From the NCBI RefSeq assembly GCF_030253575.1, contig NC_080563.1:10931001-10995000 (forward strand): 64,000 bases of DNA, given 5' to 3'. The notes beneath the pieces were generated by a model that did no database searches, had not been told where the DNA came from, and saw only the letters and a program-made list of their open reading frames with translations. The DNA comes from Rhododendron vialii (Eukaryota > Streptophyta > Magnoliopsida > Ericales > Ericaceae). Position 1 is the first letter of the stretch. Each line of letters starts with the position of its first letter. Made by a program: the position numbers and the translations under genes. This document shows, piece by piece, positions 34,767 through 47,914 of the stretch.

Positions 34767-34979
34767 CAGAGGTAGGATGATGATAAGTTTAGATTTCTGG
34801 GCTGAGAAGTGACAGCTGAAATTTGGGTTATATTCGGATGTTTCTCAACGGATGTAACCTGTCAGATGGTGGGCATGGTATTTTTTACTGGAGTACTATT
34901 TTGATTTTTGGAAGTACTATTTCTTGTCCGGTTTAAAATATTGACCATTCTCAGTTGGCACAAGTGTCTATTATTGGGA

Positions 34980-35192
34980 TCGGGGATGGTGCTGTGCGGG
35001 AGGTATTCGAGACATCTGTTCAGCAATTAAATGGTCTAGATTTCATTTTGATAATAAACAGGCTCGTATGCTATAAGATAAAAATGATATCTGAACCGTT
35101 AGATTGCCGAACGAATGACTCAAATTTTTTAGATCAAATATTGATCGAATCCAATTCATTGATAACCCTATCCCTTGCATAGCACCATTCCT
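34980..35192. mobile_element. Small foldback element
   Basis: The left arm GGGGATGGTGCTGTGCGGGA is mirrored by the right arm, whose reverse complement is GGAATGGTGCTATGCAAGGG. About 210 bp with no gene; similar in plan to 14425-14612. Confidence 0.6.
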
Positions 35193-36667
35193 TTCTATTA
35201 TTGAGGCATCATATGCAGTATTTCCACAAATTGTTCTGTCACGTATTATGATCTTTTGTACAGTTTAAAGTAACTTTTATTCTGAATTTAGTTAAAAGAT
35301 TCGGATCGTTCATTTTGATAAGCTTACACGCGTAAATCATTCATGAAAAAAATCTGAATGATTGGACATTAATAAAGTTCTAATCAAATTCAAATTTATT
35401 TTTAAAGAGATGAGAGTGATTATTCATTACTCTTAAGATAAATATCGTTCACAGAATAGATATCGATGTTCGATCAACTTAATTTTTTCTCTAGTCAAAG
35501 TACGTATCGATACATATAAAATGAACGATTTGTAATTTTACGTAAAGCCATCTTAATTCTCATTTTACATCCCATAAAATCTCATACAAGAGAATTGAGC
35601 AGACGCTAATTTTTTCCATCCGTGCTTAAATTTGGAGGTGTTTTATAATTTGTTTGAAAGAGTCTATGACAGCTTGACATTTTTAAATTGAACTCTTTTA
35701 AAATTAAGCACTCCAATCGGATATGAACAATTGGTTAAAATAATGATCCTCTTTGAAACGAAGATCTGCGATTTGATTTCGGACTCTGGTCTTTGGTTCG
35801 CTAGTCCTTTTCATTTACTTCCGCAATTGTGATATGATTACGGCCGGCTTAAATTTAATTGCCCGTTCTTCTTGCCTATCGATGTTGCTTTGAATTTTTC
35901 CAGACTTGTTCAACATGTCATTACGCATTTAAATAAGAGACACTCCTCGAGTGATGTTGGATGAATTTATGCCAAATGTCAAATTTGGATGGGCCGTTTC
36001 ATGTCCCAAAAATTCAATTGTTTTCTTCTTTTTGAAAATGTCAATTGCATCACGTAGATAGGTTAAATATATAGTTGGTATATTTGTCTTATGTTTGATA
36101 TTCAAATAACGTTAAACAACCCAAATTAACATAGCGTAACCCATACAAAAAAATATTCTTTAATGCGTCTGTTAATATTTTGTGAACTATATATTTTTTT
36201 TAAAGTTTTTGGTCGAAATACATGTGATTAAGCATACATATGCCGGAAGAAATCAAACACAAAGTAAAGTCGGAGTAAAATATTAAAAAAATAAAAATAA
36301 AGATAATATGTTTGTTTTGATCACAAAATAGGTTATAAGACTCCAAAACTCACTGTTACAAATATTTTTAAAGTTTTGAACATGGTATTTAAAGTTCAAA
36401 AATTTATCTCTTTCCAATGGAATGATTAACTCAAAAATTTGTTTTGAATATAACAGAAAACTGAAGTTTAATATATATATAAAAAAGTCAATAGAATGTC
36501 ATTTGTTTAAGGGATCACCCCTTTCAGTTGGTGAAAAGAAAAATAAAGCACATGAATATATAATAGATTAATAGTTGGGCTAGCTATCTTTTGAACTGGA
36601 ATTCATACTTAGCTTTATAGCATCTCCTATGGATGGGTTAACTAGAAATTATGTTAGGAGTGAGTTA
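35193..36667. other. Intergenic, no gene seen
   Basis: AT-rich with no frame of interest and no clear element ends. Confidence 0.5.
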
Positions 36668-38153
36668 GCCATCTCCAATAGTGAAGTTAAATTTGTGTTG
36701 TTATACGATACAAAAATGTAAGAAGTGCGACCTAATTGTGTGAGTGAAGTTGTTATTAGTTTAGTTTTCTATGTGTATTTCGATGGTACAACTAGCATTG
36801 TGTTAAATTAAATACAAATTCAATCAAAATGGGTCCCATAATTTTACTTTTCAACACAATCTTGAGCGGCTTTTTACTATATTCGTCAGAATATTTATGT
36901 GTTGGGCCCACATAGTTGAGGTTTGTGGAGCTTGGACAATTAACATCTGTCTTAACTTTTTTAACCTTCTAAGGCCATCCACAGTGGTATAATCAAAAAT
37001 AGATAATCAAAAGTTGACACATCAGCTTTTGATTATTCACTTAAGAGATTGCTAAGCTTAACAATGTTGAGGTTCACAATGGTCACTTTTAGTCCATAAC
37101 CAAAATAAGGGGTCCACTACAATTTCACACAATCTCTCTCTCCCCTTTTGTTTCCCGCCATTCACTTCCCTCCATTACGTTTTTTTTTGGGCAAAAATAT
37201 ATCGAATATATGGTGTTCTTCCTAGAGTTATCTATCAAAGCAACAACGATTTTTTTTCTTCCTATTCCTATAACCTATATCACAAATCCACCACTCTCTT
37301 AATCTTTCAAAAAAAAAAATTCAGATGTGTTATTAAATTTGGAAAAAAATACAAGGTTCTTTCTCTTTTTTTTTTTTTGCAAGGTTCTTTGTTTACTCAA
37401 CCATAGGGAGAGGAACAAAAAAATGAATAACAACTTTTTAGTCAAAAAAATCAATTTTTTTTGCTAAAAAGTGATTATTTATCAAAATACTTGGGTAAAA
37501 GTAAAAAAAAAATTACTTTTCCCGATTCCTCTCGTTGAAACGAATCAATAACCTATAAAAGTTTGATGCAAAACTAAAAAATGCGAAAAAAATTCAAATA
37601 AAGACAATTTTCAGATTTAAGTTAAGTTTAAGTTAAATTTATAAGAATGCAGCCAAAAATAGAAACGTAAAAGAAGAGTAAAATATCTTAATCTAGCAAC
37701 GATGAGTTAAATTATAGATGATCGAGAAATATGAGCTTTACTTTTGGAGGAAAAGAAAGAGAAACAATTTGTGGTTGAAGTGAAGAAGAGAAGAATAAAA
37801 TAGTAGTTGAAATAAGTGTATATATAAATTTTGGAACTAGTTAACTTATGTAGTGTGGGGTTTACAAATTTTGATTATTGAAAAAGGTTGTTAGTTTTGG
37901 TTATCCAAAGCCCAAAATTTGATTATTTCTAAGGATGTTGCTAAGTTTGATTATACCATTGTGAGCCATTTTTTGCACAAATATTGTTAACTTTAACAAC
38001 AATTGTCTTTTGGTTATACCACTGGGGATGGCCTAACATACTCTAACCACAACCAAACTACACGATTGGGAGCAAAAAAAACACTAATAAAATTAATTAA
38101 TTGACCAAATTTCGGACCTAATTTGGTTCTTAATTCCATTATTGGAGATGGCC
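36668..38153. mobile_element. MITE with GCCATCTCCAATA ends, interrupted by a Tourist-type copy
   Basis: GCCATCTCCAATAGTGAAGT at the left is mirrored by CCATTATTGGAGATGGC at the right. Removing the 1061-bp insertion at 36973-38033 leaves about 420 bp. The end sequence resembles PIF/Harbinger MITEs but differs from that of the inserted copy. Confidence 0.7.
36973..38033. mobile_element. Tourist/Harbinger-type element, copy 1
   Basis: 1061 bp; ends GGCCATCCACAGTGGTATAA / TTATACCACTGGGGATGGCC, flanked by TAA on both sides. Nearly identical to copy 2. The 3-bp TWA duplication is the PIF/Harbinger mark. No transposase is encoded. Confidence 0.92.
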
Positions 38154-39472
38154 TCAACAGGGGATGTTAAATTTCTAGCCAGTAGTTAGGCATTTTTAAC
38201 ATGCATTTGGATAGGTTAGAGTGTGACTTAAATACAGCAAGTGATAAAGTGTTGGCCAATTTTGGCCAATATTCTAGCCATCCAAAAGTAGACCCTTTCG
38301 ATTTATTGATGCACTAGCGAATGCCAGGTACAGCTCAAACGATCAGCACAGACAAATAAATTATGGACTCGAGTGCAATACATCAACTCCTACTCAACGA
38401 ATCTAACTATGCGGAAAACAATAATCAAAACATATTTATTGACCTATTCAACTTGAATCAGCAAATAAAAAATAAACAATTTTCTAATCCCTAACGATTG
38501 TGCCAGTGATCTTCAAGCACAACGCAACACATTTGCATTACGTACTCAACAAATGAGCATGTGCCTGAAGGCACTTATTAAAAAGTATTAACCTACTCAT
38601 AAATAAAACCCAGATTCATCATTATCTGCACAGATTAAAGCTTAATAAATGCCTATAAGTTGGTAAACTTCAACTCTAACAACAATTAACAACATAAAAA
38701 GGAAAAAAGAAAAGAAAAAAGGAAGAGCTCCAATTGTGTTTCTAAACTAACTGAAGCCAATCATCATAACAAAACTGCAGTCAAATTTAGGAAAAATAGA
38801 CTTCCAAGTTCCAACCAAGCAAGAAAATTATTCTATCATCAACCAAAAAAAAAAACTCACAAAAGGCAAAAAAAAAAAAAAAAGAAAGAAAGAAAAAGAA
38901 AGACAAATTCCGTGCCAACCCCCTGACCCAAATTCCCTAAAAAAAAAAAAAAAGACTGACACTTTACAACATGCAACCCTTCGGCTAAAACTTTAGTACT
39001 TCTGTTTAAGAACAGAAGAAGAAAAATAAAAATTGGTCCACCATATAAATCATCTACCCATTAGAGTAACACAACATGAAAAACTAACAAACTTACCTAT
39101 AACATCAACATGGAGAACTAACCAATTGAACTCCACAGAATAGTTGATGCATTATTATACTTTTTTAAAATCTAATTTCAATGTGAAGTGTATGTAGCTG
39201 TCCCGCGAAGAATTGCATGCACGAGCTGTCTCTTGCAAATGTCAAGTCATTTGTATTGCTGAGAAGAACTTTAACGTTGCATTAAATTTCACTTGCAACC
39301 TCAACAATTAATTTATGTCAAAAAAATCAAGGCAATAGTTTTAGTTAATTGGATTGGAAAGAAAGGAATAATTTGGTGAATATTGTTGAGTTTCATTTGG
39401 TGAATACTTGGTGAATATTTGCTTAACTTGTATTCCAGCCATTGGGAACAAAAGAAAAAAGATACTCCATTA
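38154..39472. other. Intergenic, no gene seen
   Basis: A-rich with long A runs (38865-38895, 38939-38953). No frame or element end is convincing. Confidence 0.5.
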
Positions 39473-40551
39473 GGCCATCCACAGTGGTATAATCAAAAAT
39501 TAATAACCAAAAGTTGACACATCAGCTTTTGATTATTCACTTAAGAGATTGTTAAACTTAACAATGTTGAGGTTCACAATGGTCACTTCTAGTCCATAAC
39601 CAAAATAAATGGTCCACTACAATTTCACACAATCTATCTCTCCCCTTTTGTTTCCCGCCATTCATTTCCCTCCATTACGTTTTTTTTTTGGGCAAAAATA
39701 TATCGAATATATGATATTCTTCCTAGTGTTAACTATCAAAACAACACCGATTTTTTTTCTTCTTATTCCTATAGCCTATATCACAAATTCACCACTCTCT
39801 TAATCTTTCAAAAAAAAAATCAAATGTGTTCTTAAATTTGGAAAAGATTCCTTCCTCTCTTTTTTTTGCAAGGTTCTTTGTTTACTCAACCATAGGGGGG
39901 GGGGGAGGAACAAAAAATTGAATAACCACTTTTTAATTAGTCGAAAAAATCAATTTTTTTTTGCTAAAAAGTGATTATTTATCAATATACTTGGGTAAAA
40001 GTAAAATAAAAAAAAACGCTTTTCCCGATTCCTCTCGTTGAGATCAATAACCTATAAAAGTTTGGCGCAAAACTAAAAAATGCGAAAAAAATTCAAATAA
40101 AGACAATTTTCAGATTTAAGTTAAGTTTAAGTTAAATTCATAAGAATATAGCCTAAAATAGAAACGTAAAAGAAGAGTAAAATACCTTAATCTAGCAACG
40201 ATAAGTTAAATTATAGATGATCGAGAAATATGAGCTTCACTTTTGAAGGAAAAGAAAGAGAAACAGTTTGTAGTTGAAGTGAAGAAGATATAAAGCAAGT
40301 GAAGAAGAGAAGAATAAAATAGTAGTTGAAATACGTGTGTATATAAATTTTGGAACTAGTTAACTTATGTAATGTGGGGCTCACAAATTTTGATTATTGA
40401 AAAAGGTTGCTAGTTTTGGTTATCCAAAGCCCAAAATTTGATTATTTCAAGGATGTTGCTAAGTTTGATTATACCATTGTGAGCCATTTTTTGCACAAAT
40501 ATTGTTAACTTTAACAACAATTGTCTTTTGGTTATACCACTGTGGATGGCC
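39473..40551. mobile_element. Tourist/Harbinger-type element, copy 2
   Basis: 1079 bp; ends GGCCATCCACAGTGGTATAA / TTATACCACTGTGGATGGCC, flanked by TTA on both sides. Same orientation as copy 1 and very similar along its length, with small indels in G and T runs. Confidence 0.93.
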
Positions 40552-41756
40552 TTAGAGTTGTGCTTTTTAAATATAGAGACGTTGGTCAAAAAATAATAAT
40601 AATAATCATCGTTGGGATTTAAGGAGAAAAAAAAAGAAAGAAAGAAAGAAAGAAAGAAGAGGCTATTGCCTATTGGGCATTTAATTGGAGGTAAAATATT
40701 ATAACTAATGAACTTTTTAGCTATCCCGTAATACTTTACATGAGTCCATTACCTAACTTATACCTTAACTAAGTCAAATAATTTCTAAATTTAGCCATAT
40801 AGACACTTGTCTTTTGTCTTTTAACATGTGAAAAATTATCATATCCACAGTGGATGCTCTTATAGTTTGGGTTACGGCATTATTTTCACCGCCATGCCGC
40901 AGTAGGAGATGCGGATTTGAACAAAGTTGATCCCGGGAATTTGCCCGGAATGCAAAACTAGGAGGGGATGAGTAAATGGTACTTCTATTTCTTCGCAGAA
41001 TCCAAATACCAATCCGGTTTTCCGACGAACCAGATCATCCCAGATAATATATCGGTTTTAGAACAAACCGAACTACTCCCAGTGGTTACTGGAAACCAAC
41101 CGGATATGATAAAGATACTTCCATGAAGAAAAAAGCATAGTGGGGAAGAAGAAAACCAAGGAAGAGTCCGAGCAGCAGTCAACACACATACTGGATCATG
41201 CACGAGTACAAGTAGGAGGGACATGAATCTCCCAATTTCTCTCTCTGTTTTCCTGTTTCAATTCTTCATTTTCTTCCATTTTGATCACACGTTGTTTCTT
41301 TAGTATTATGTTGACGGCAGTTCGGGGTTGCTCGGGTGGTTTGATTTATCCGTGATTTTACGGGGGTTCATGACGGAATTTGTTACGGAGTGTTTGAAGG
41401 GATGAGAGGCAACATATTTTTTTTTGCCTTTATTCAAAAAAAATTTGCATTTAAAATTTTGTGTCGATTTTTTGTGGATTAAGCGGTTTATTTTTATCTT
41501 TATTAAAAAAAAATCGATATTAGTTTTCTATTTTTCAAATTCCTCCCGTCATGACGAAATAATAATTCACCGAAAAACTAACAAATGCGGAAAAAAAAAA
41601 ACTTGAACGAAAAAAAATTCATTTTAATTATTTGGCCAAAATAGATTATAAGAAAATCCGAACCATTGAATTTGCCAATAGACAGTCCAGATCAACACTA
41701 TCTCGTCCACGGGGAGGATGAGGATCCGGATCCGGAAAGCGAATCAGTGTAAATTG
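40552..41756. other. Intergenic, no gene seen
   Basis: Contains an (AAAG)n tract near 40629-40660 and, at 41540-41620, a module shared with the Tourist-type copies. A 79-residue minus frame near 40985-41224 has no family match I recognise. Confidence 0.5.
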
Positions 41757-42570
41757 ACCCTGGCCTCGTTTGATTCGCGGATTAACTGCCTAGGATAGGA
41801 CTAAATGTACTTAATCCTGAGTTATCCCACGTTTGGTTCCTGAAATGACTGTCGGGATTATTAATCCCAGGATTAATTTTATCCCTATATGGGGGGTACT
41901 AAATAATCCTAGGGGGAGGTGGGATTACGTAGGATTAACAAATGAGGAATTGTTTTCAAATATATTTCGATGATATTGAGATTGATTTCAAAAAGTATTT
42001 TCAGAATTATTTTCTTTAATTTTAATTTCAGAAAATGTTTTTAATATTAATTTCAGAAATTGTTTTGAAAAAACTTTTTTTTTAAAATGTATATTTTCAA
42101 AACTTTCGTATTTTTCAAAAATGTTTTACAAAAAAATTTAAAAAAAAATATTTTCAAAACTTTCATGTTTGTCAAGAATGTTTTCAAAAATTATTTTTTT
42201 TAAAAAAAATACGAAAAATGTTTCTTAAAACTTTCTTTTCTCAAAAAATGATTTCAAAAACTATTTTGTTTGAAAAATGTTTTCAAAAAACCTTTTTCTT
42301 CAAAAAAAAGTTTCAAAAACTAGTTTTTTTTTTCTTTCAGAAAATTGATTTTCAACTTTTTAAAGAAATTTTTTTTTTCAAAAATTAGTCCAAAAAAGAA
42401 AAAACTTTTCCCAAATTGTTTTGTAATAAAAATGTTTCACAAAAAAATTTGTTTTAAAATGTTTCTTTTTCAAAAATTTATTTTTTCGAAAAATGTTTTT
42501 GAAATTTTTTTAAAAATAAATCCTATTCCTTATCCCATATTTAATCCCACATGAATCAAACATGGAATTG
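41757..42570. mobile_element. MITE-like element with a satellite-like AT-rich core
   Basis: The left arm TCGTTTGATTCGCGGATTAA is partly mirrored by the right arm, whose reverse complement reads TGTTTGATTCATGTGGGATT. Both arms also carry runs of ATCC(T/C) phrases. The core (about 41945-42510) is an irregular array of TTTTCAAAAATGTTTTC-type units. Confidence 0.55.
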
Positions 42571-42747
42571 GGTGAAATTATGGATGAAATTAATCCGGAA
42601 CAAATAATCCAGTACTGTTAATCTCATCATTTTCAGTCCGCGCCTCAAAAGAGGCCAAAGAGTACAAGGCTAGGGTGGTTTTTCTTTTGCTGCAAACAGA
42701 GCCCATATTCTTCGAGTCACTCCCACGAGCTTCTTCTGCTCAGAACA

Positions 42748-45700
42748 ATGGCGTCTTCTTCTTCGTCATCAGCGACCCAGGCGTACGAGATACCGTGGGT
42801 AGAGAAGTACAGACCCTCCAAAGTGGCCGACATCGTCGGCAACGAGGACGCCGTGTCCAGGCTCCAAGTCATCGCTCGCGACGGCAACATGCCTAACCTC
42901 ATCTTATCTGTAAGAAACCCCTCCCCTTCGTATTGCCGCGTAATATTTATTCTAGGGCTCGATTAGCTCATAAGATTGACGTAAATTGTAGAAGAATGTC
43001 TACAATGCTGTACAAAGATTGTCCTTTTTTGTAATCTCTCCGGGGGTTTACTGTCCGAGGGTTTTTGGGAAACAGATGACATACATATTGTTTTTTCAAA
43101 AGCTCCAGTGCGTCTTCAACTAGTTGAAGCTTCTTGATACTTCCATTTCAGAGTTATTCGTCACGGCGAAATCTAATGGTTAAGGTGGGAAAAATGCCAA
43201 AAAACTAGAAAGTTAGCGCATTTCCACATGTTTATGTACACTTTAGCGTATTTCGACACTCCAGTGTTTGATGACAAACACATGGCGAGCGTAGTATGTC
43301 AAATCGATGTACAATTTATAACTGAGCCTTCGAATGAATAGAAGTTCATTTGGGATGATGGGTAATATGCACTACTGTAATCTGTTAATGGATTTTCCAA
43401 TCAAAAGATGGGAATAAAAGTGTTGTGGTAAAGTATCCGACTCAAAACTAATCAATGAGTGGATTCTAAGATGCATATAGTAGTTTCAGAACTAAAAATT
43501 ATCTTCTATGGGACAAGCTATAAAGCTCCCAGCACGTGCAACTCTTGACTTGTACGTGGGGAGTTAACTGATGGAGTGTATTTTTTTCCCACAACAAGGG
43601 GGAATCTATCAATCACTAAACGAATTGGGAGTCTTGCCCAGAAACTCCCAAAGCCCAACTCTTATACTATGTTAAAGCAACCCGATTCCAATTCAACTTA
43701 GAACCAATTGGAAATGAGTGAAAAGGACTTACTTGTGTACTAGTTTTGGAGTTGAAACTATATGGGCAAGCTGCAACATGTTGTCTTCGAAGTGAGAGGA
43801 ATGTTAAAAAGAGGGGTTATCCATCAGTTGAAACCATACACGGTTGAGCGGAACTAAGGTGGTCAGATAACATAATTATGCCACATTAGTCGTTAAGGTT
43901 ACCCTTCTGGTAGGGATGAGTCGATGACCCAGCAGGATGGAGTTTTTCTCCATTGGTAAGATGCAAAATTTAACCGTCAATCAACGCCCGTTGGATTGCT
44001 ATTGTTTTTTTTTTTTTGGTAAATGCTTAGGCTATTGTTTATCTGACTTTTAACTGAGTTAAGGGAAGATATTAGTTTGTTTGCTCATTACCTGGCAAGA
44101 GGGCTAAAAGGGTAGGAAGCTTTTATTCTCATCTCTTTGAAGAAACAATATACGCCTACCAATGTGGTGTCTGTATTTTGTTCTTTCCCCCACAAATTTC
44201 ATAGAACGAGTTACTAAATCAAACACTGCTATGGTGCACTTCTCATGGTAATTTTTCAGGGTCCTCCTGGAACTGGTAAAACCACTAGTATTTTAGCTCT
44301 CGCACATGAGCTCCTGGGACCAAATTTTAAGGAGGGAGTTTTAGAGCTGAATGCATCAGATGAGAGGTATATAAGCTGTTCATGAACGTTTGTGGTGTTT
44401 TAGCTTTCCTGTAGTTTCTGTGGTTGATCTGCAGGTATATAACTCACATCTACTTTCCTTCTTTTAGGGGAATTGATGTTGTGAGAAACAAAGTTAAGAT
44501 GTTTGCCCAAAAGAAAGTTACGCTACCCCCTGGGAGGCACAAAGTAATCATATTGGATGAAGCTGACAGGTGAGCAATTAGATTAATTTTCGTGGTATGA
44601 CTTCTCTTGCGCTGGCTTGGTAGAGGAGACTTCAGCTAAATACTGTTTTTTCTGAACTTCTGAAAAGTGAAAACAATGTCCTATCTGAGGAAATGTACTC
44701 GACTTTTTATCTGTTAACAAGTTCTCCATTTGGAATTTATTTTTTCTACTTTCATGAGCTTAATAAGATTGTACCTTTATGTTGTTGGGGGTTGTAAACT
44801 AATTCTATTGTATTCAAATTAGCATGACATCAGGAGCTCAGCAAGCCTTGAGGAGGACAATGGAAATATATTCCAATTCCACACGTTTTGCTCTTGCCTG
44901 CAATACATCCTCAAAAATTATCGAGCCTATCCAAAGTAGATGTGCACTTGTTAGATTTTCAAGATTATCCGATCAAGAGATTCTCAGCCGTCTCATGGTG
45001 GTCCTTGAAGCAGAAAAGGTATGTCTATTATATTTTGCGTCCTCTTTGTCATCTCATCTTTTGGGTGAATTAAGGTGTCTTTCAAGCCACATACTGTTCA
45101 CTGAGAGAGTCCATATACTTTTATGTTGACATTGCAAAGGTCAAATTGGGTGATCAAACCCAGACTTGTGATTGGATTTTCAGTTTTCAAAAGTTTCTTC
45201 AGGCTTCTTGCTATATTATCTTTCTTTTACACACTCAGAATCTGGGCAGCAATTAGAGGATTGTCGAGCTTTGGAATGAATTTTGAAGTGACAAATAAAT
45301 TTGATTACCAATTAGAATTCAAAACCACTTTGTGAAGCTACACAATTATTCCTGTGCACTAATGTGGCCAAGTTGGCTGCTCATTTCATCCGTCTCTCTT
45401 TCGTTGAGCCATGTCATGGACACTGGGCTTGCTCTGCGGCTCTGCCAAACACCCGTGTGTATTTGGATGAGTTTTTTTTTTTGGGGAATAAGTTAATTAG
45501 AACCAAATGAACCACGAAGAGGGGATCAATGGTACACCCTTGGAATCCAAACACCTTCAACAAACTCAAGAAAAAAAACTCAAAACAACAAGCTAGAGGA
45601 AGTACATTCCTAATAACACAGGCATGAAGTCTCAGACAGTACCAGGCACCATGAAAACCAAGAACACAGGGAAAAAGACACAAAGCTCTAAACCTTCCAT

Positions 45701-46613
45701 GATATAAAAAGCTCTAAACCTTCCAAGTGTCTTTGGAATGTTGTTAATTCCTTACACACAAGAAAGCTACGTTGCGGTGTTGTGGGGCTTATCTTGGCCC
45801 ATCTGATTTGCTGCTGCTTCTCCTCCAAGCTTTTGTCAGTTTGTGGCTCAGCCTGTATATAGCTTTCAAAATGTGCAATTATTGATTTGTTGAAGCCACT
45901 TATGTCTAGGCCATTGTTGCACTTTCATTTCATTTGTAAACTAGGAAGTCCCTCACTAAGACCATACATATGATTATCTGTTAACTGGAGTGGCATCTTT
46001 TCAATCACTTGCAACTTGTGAGTTATATTTAAATTCATGATGGCTTTAAATTTCATTACCATCTGTTACCCAGTATTATCTATAACAATGATGAAAAGGA
46101 ATGACTGAGGCATGTTTTAACCATTGAAGGTTCCTTATGTTCCGGAAGGCCTTGAAGCAATTATTTTCACTGCTGATGGTGATATGAGGCAGGCATTGAA
46201 TAACTTGCAAGCTACATACAGTGGATTCCGGTTTGTCAACCAAGAAAATGTTTTCAAGGTACTACAAGAAAATGTAGCAGCCTTTTGGTGCTTGTCACCA
46301 CCATTTAAGATTCAGATGTCTTACTTATTTTCGCTATTGTTTTTAGGTTTGCGACCAGCCTCATCCGTTGTTTGTGAAGAATATTGTGCGTAATGTACTA
46401 GAGGGAAAATTTGATGATTCTTGTGCTGGTCTAAAGCAGCTTTATGATTTGGGCTACTCCCCCACTGATATAATCACAACCCTTTTCCGGATTATCAAGA
46501 ACTATGAGATGGCTGAGTATCTGAAGTTGGAGTTCATGAAGGTATGTAAATCGTATGGGCCTAATTTTCTCATTGTTTTGGTTTTTGCCTGCTCAAATGT
46601 ATTTTCATTGTTA

Positions 46614-46661
<48 letters not shown>

Positions 46662-46785
46662 GAACCATATGCAGGAAACTGGATTTGCACACATGAGAAT
46701 CTGTGATGGAGTAGGTTCATATCTTCAGCTGTGTGGCTTGCTGGCTAAGCTTGCACTAGTGCGGGAAACCGCAAAAGCATCATAA
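42748..46785 (+). CDS. RFC2: Replication factor C subunit 2 (clamp loader)
   Basis: A small subunit of the RFC clamp loader, which uses ATP to open PCNA and place it on primed DNA in the nucleus. Exons: 42748-42909, 44260-44366, 44468-44569, 44823-45018, 46130-46258, 46347-46541 and 46675-46785; all introns GT/AG; 333 residues. Seen: RFC box II near the start ([20 protein letters not shown]), Walker A GPPGTGKT at 55-62, Walker B ILDEAD at 118-123, the SRC motif at 162-164 that supplies an arginine finger to the neighbouring subunit, a sensor-2 region ([14 protein letters not shown]) and a C-terminal collar ([19 protein letters not shown]). Length and motifs fit the human RFC2 / Arabidopsis RFC2 orthologue rather than RFC3, 4 or 5. 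All catalytic residues are present. Intron 4 is over 1.1 kb and intron 6 carries a CT microsatellite. Confidence 0.96.
46615..46659 (+). repeat. CT microsatellite in RFC2 intron 6
   Basis: An almost pure (CT)n of about 45 bp ends 15 bases before the 3' splice site at 46674, so it forms most of the polypyrimidine tract of a 133-bp intron. Confidence 0.9.
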
Positions 46786-47130
46786 TTTCGTAGCTGCTAA
46801 ATTCTAAAATTCTAAGTAGGCCTTCTAATGCTGAGATGTTTGTGGGAATACGCTTTTGGTGTTCATGTGTAGGTTTTGTATGGAGGAATCAAAGCTACTT
46901 GCGGTGAACTTGTTTGGGGTGCATTTTATTTACCTGGGGACTGCTTGGACTTGTGAAATATTTGCTAAGCCTACTTTTATTCGTCATGGGGAAAGTTCTT
47001 GCCATATGACCAGTAGAAAATATTGCTTGTTCTGCTGTTATGTTTGGATCTGGGATAAGATTAGGGTTGGGAAAAGAAGAAATGAAATGAATTGCTTCTA
47101 ACTACTCACCACCTATGCGTGGTCACTGTT

Positions 47131-47286
47131 GGAAAATGATTTTTACACTCCCTTTTTTCGTTAATGGCATTCCTTTTTTCTTTTCTTTTTTTGTCTTTTT
47201 GTGAAATTTTTGTATGGTTTTTTCCACTAAAAGACAAAAAAAAAAAAATTTGCCCTTAACAAAAAAGACTGAAAAAATCATTTTCC
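47131..47286. mobile_element. Short TIR element, relative of 17449-17890
   Basis: GGAAAATGATTTTTACACTC at the left and AAAAAATCATTTTCC at the right. The left arm continues CCTTTTTTCGTTAATGGCAT, matching the arm wording of the 17.45 kb element. Confidence 0.65.
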
Positions 47287-47499
47287 ATTTTGTTTGGTTC
47301 TGTTTGGCGCGTCAAGTTTGGCATCCATGTCAAAGATGATATCGATATGAACAACGATGCCAATATGAACGAACAAGTTTGGCATCCATGTCAAAGATGA
47401 TATCGTTATGAACAACGATGCCAATATGAATGAACAACGTTTTTTCTTGAAAATCATTGATGGCAATGATTTTTATTAGAACAAACTTGACAGTCCACT

Positions 47500-47858
47500 T
47501 CTTATAAGGGCGTCCTTACCATATTACGGTAAGGACTTCTCCTTTTCTCCCCTTTCTCAACCAAATTTTGATGATCCGAGCCGCTCAATGTGTTCAGAAC
47601 GTGATTTTAAGGGTACACGCGAGAAATCAACAAAAAAAAAGACCAGAAAGGGCTTGATTTGAGCAGTTTTTATTTGAACCGTTCGATAAAATACAAACAA
47701 AAACTGCTCGGATCAAGCATTTTCTGGTTTTTTTTTTTGCTGATTTTTTGGGAATACCCCTAAAATCACGTTCTGAACACATTGAGCGGCTTGGATCATC
47801 GCAAATTGGTCGGGAAAGGGACGTCCTTACCGTATTACGGTAAGGACGATCTTATAAA
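47500..47858. mobile_element. Foldback element E with palindromic ends
   Basis: Each end carries its own hairpin (GTCCTTACCGTATTACGG followed by its mirror), and the two ends are inverted copies. The inner arms share AACGTGATTTTAAGGGTA and GAAATCAACAAAAAAAA with element A. About 360 bp, non-coding. Confidence 0.8.
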
Positions 47859-47914
47859 AAGTTTTGTGATAAACTTGAATAGATGTGCGACCTTAGTGCG
47901 GGTGTTGACGTGTT

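Noticed and set aside
41757-42570. Origin or centromeric satellite
   Set aside because: The AT-rich core is short, irregular and bounded by partly inverted ends, which fits a MITE better.
43000-44250. Second gene inside RFC2 intron 1
   Set aside because: No frame or splice pattern with family similarity was found.
45414-45683. 89-residue minus frame inside RFC2 intron 4
   Set aside because: No recognisable domain, and it lies in a long intron with repeat-like sequence.
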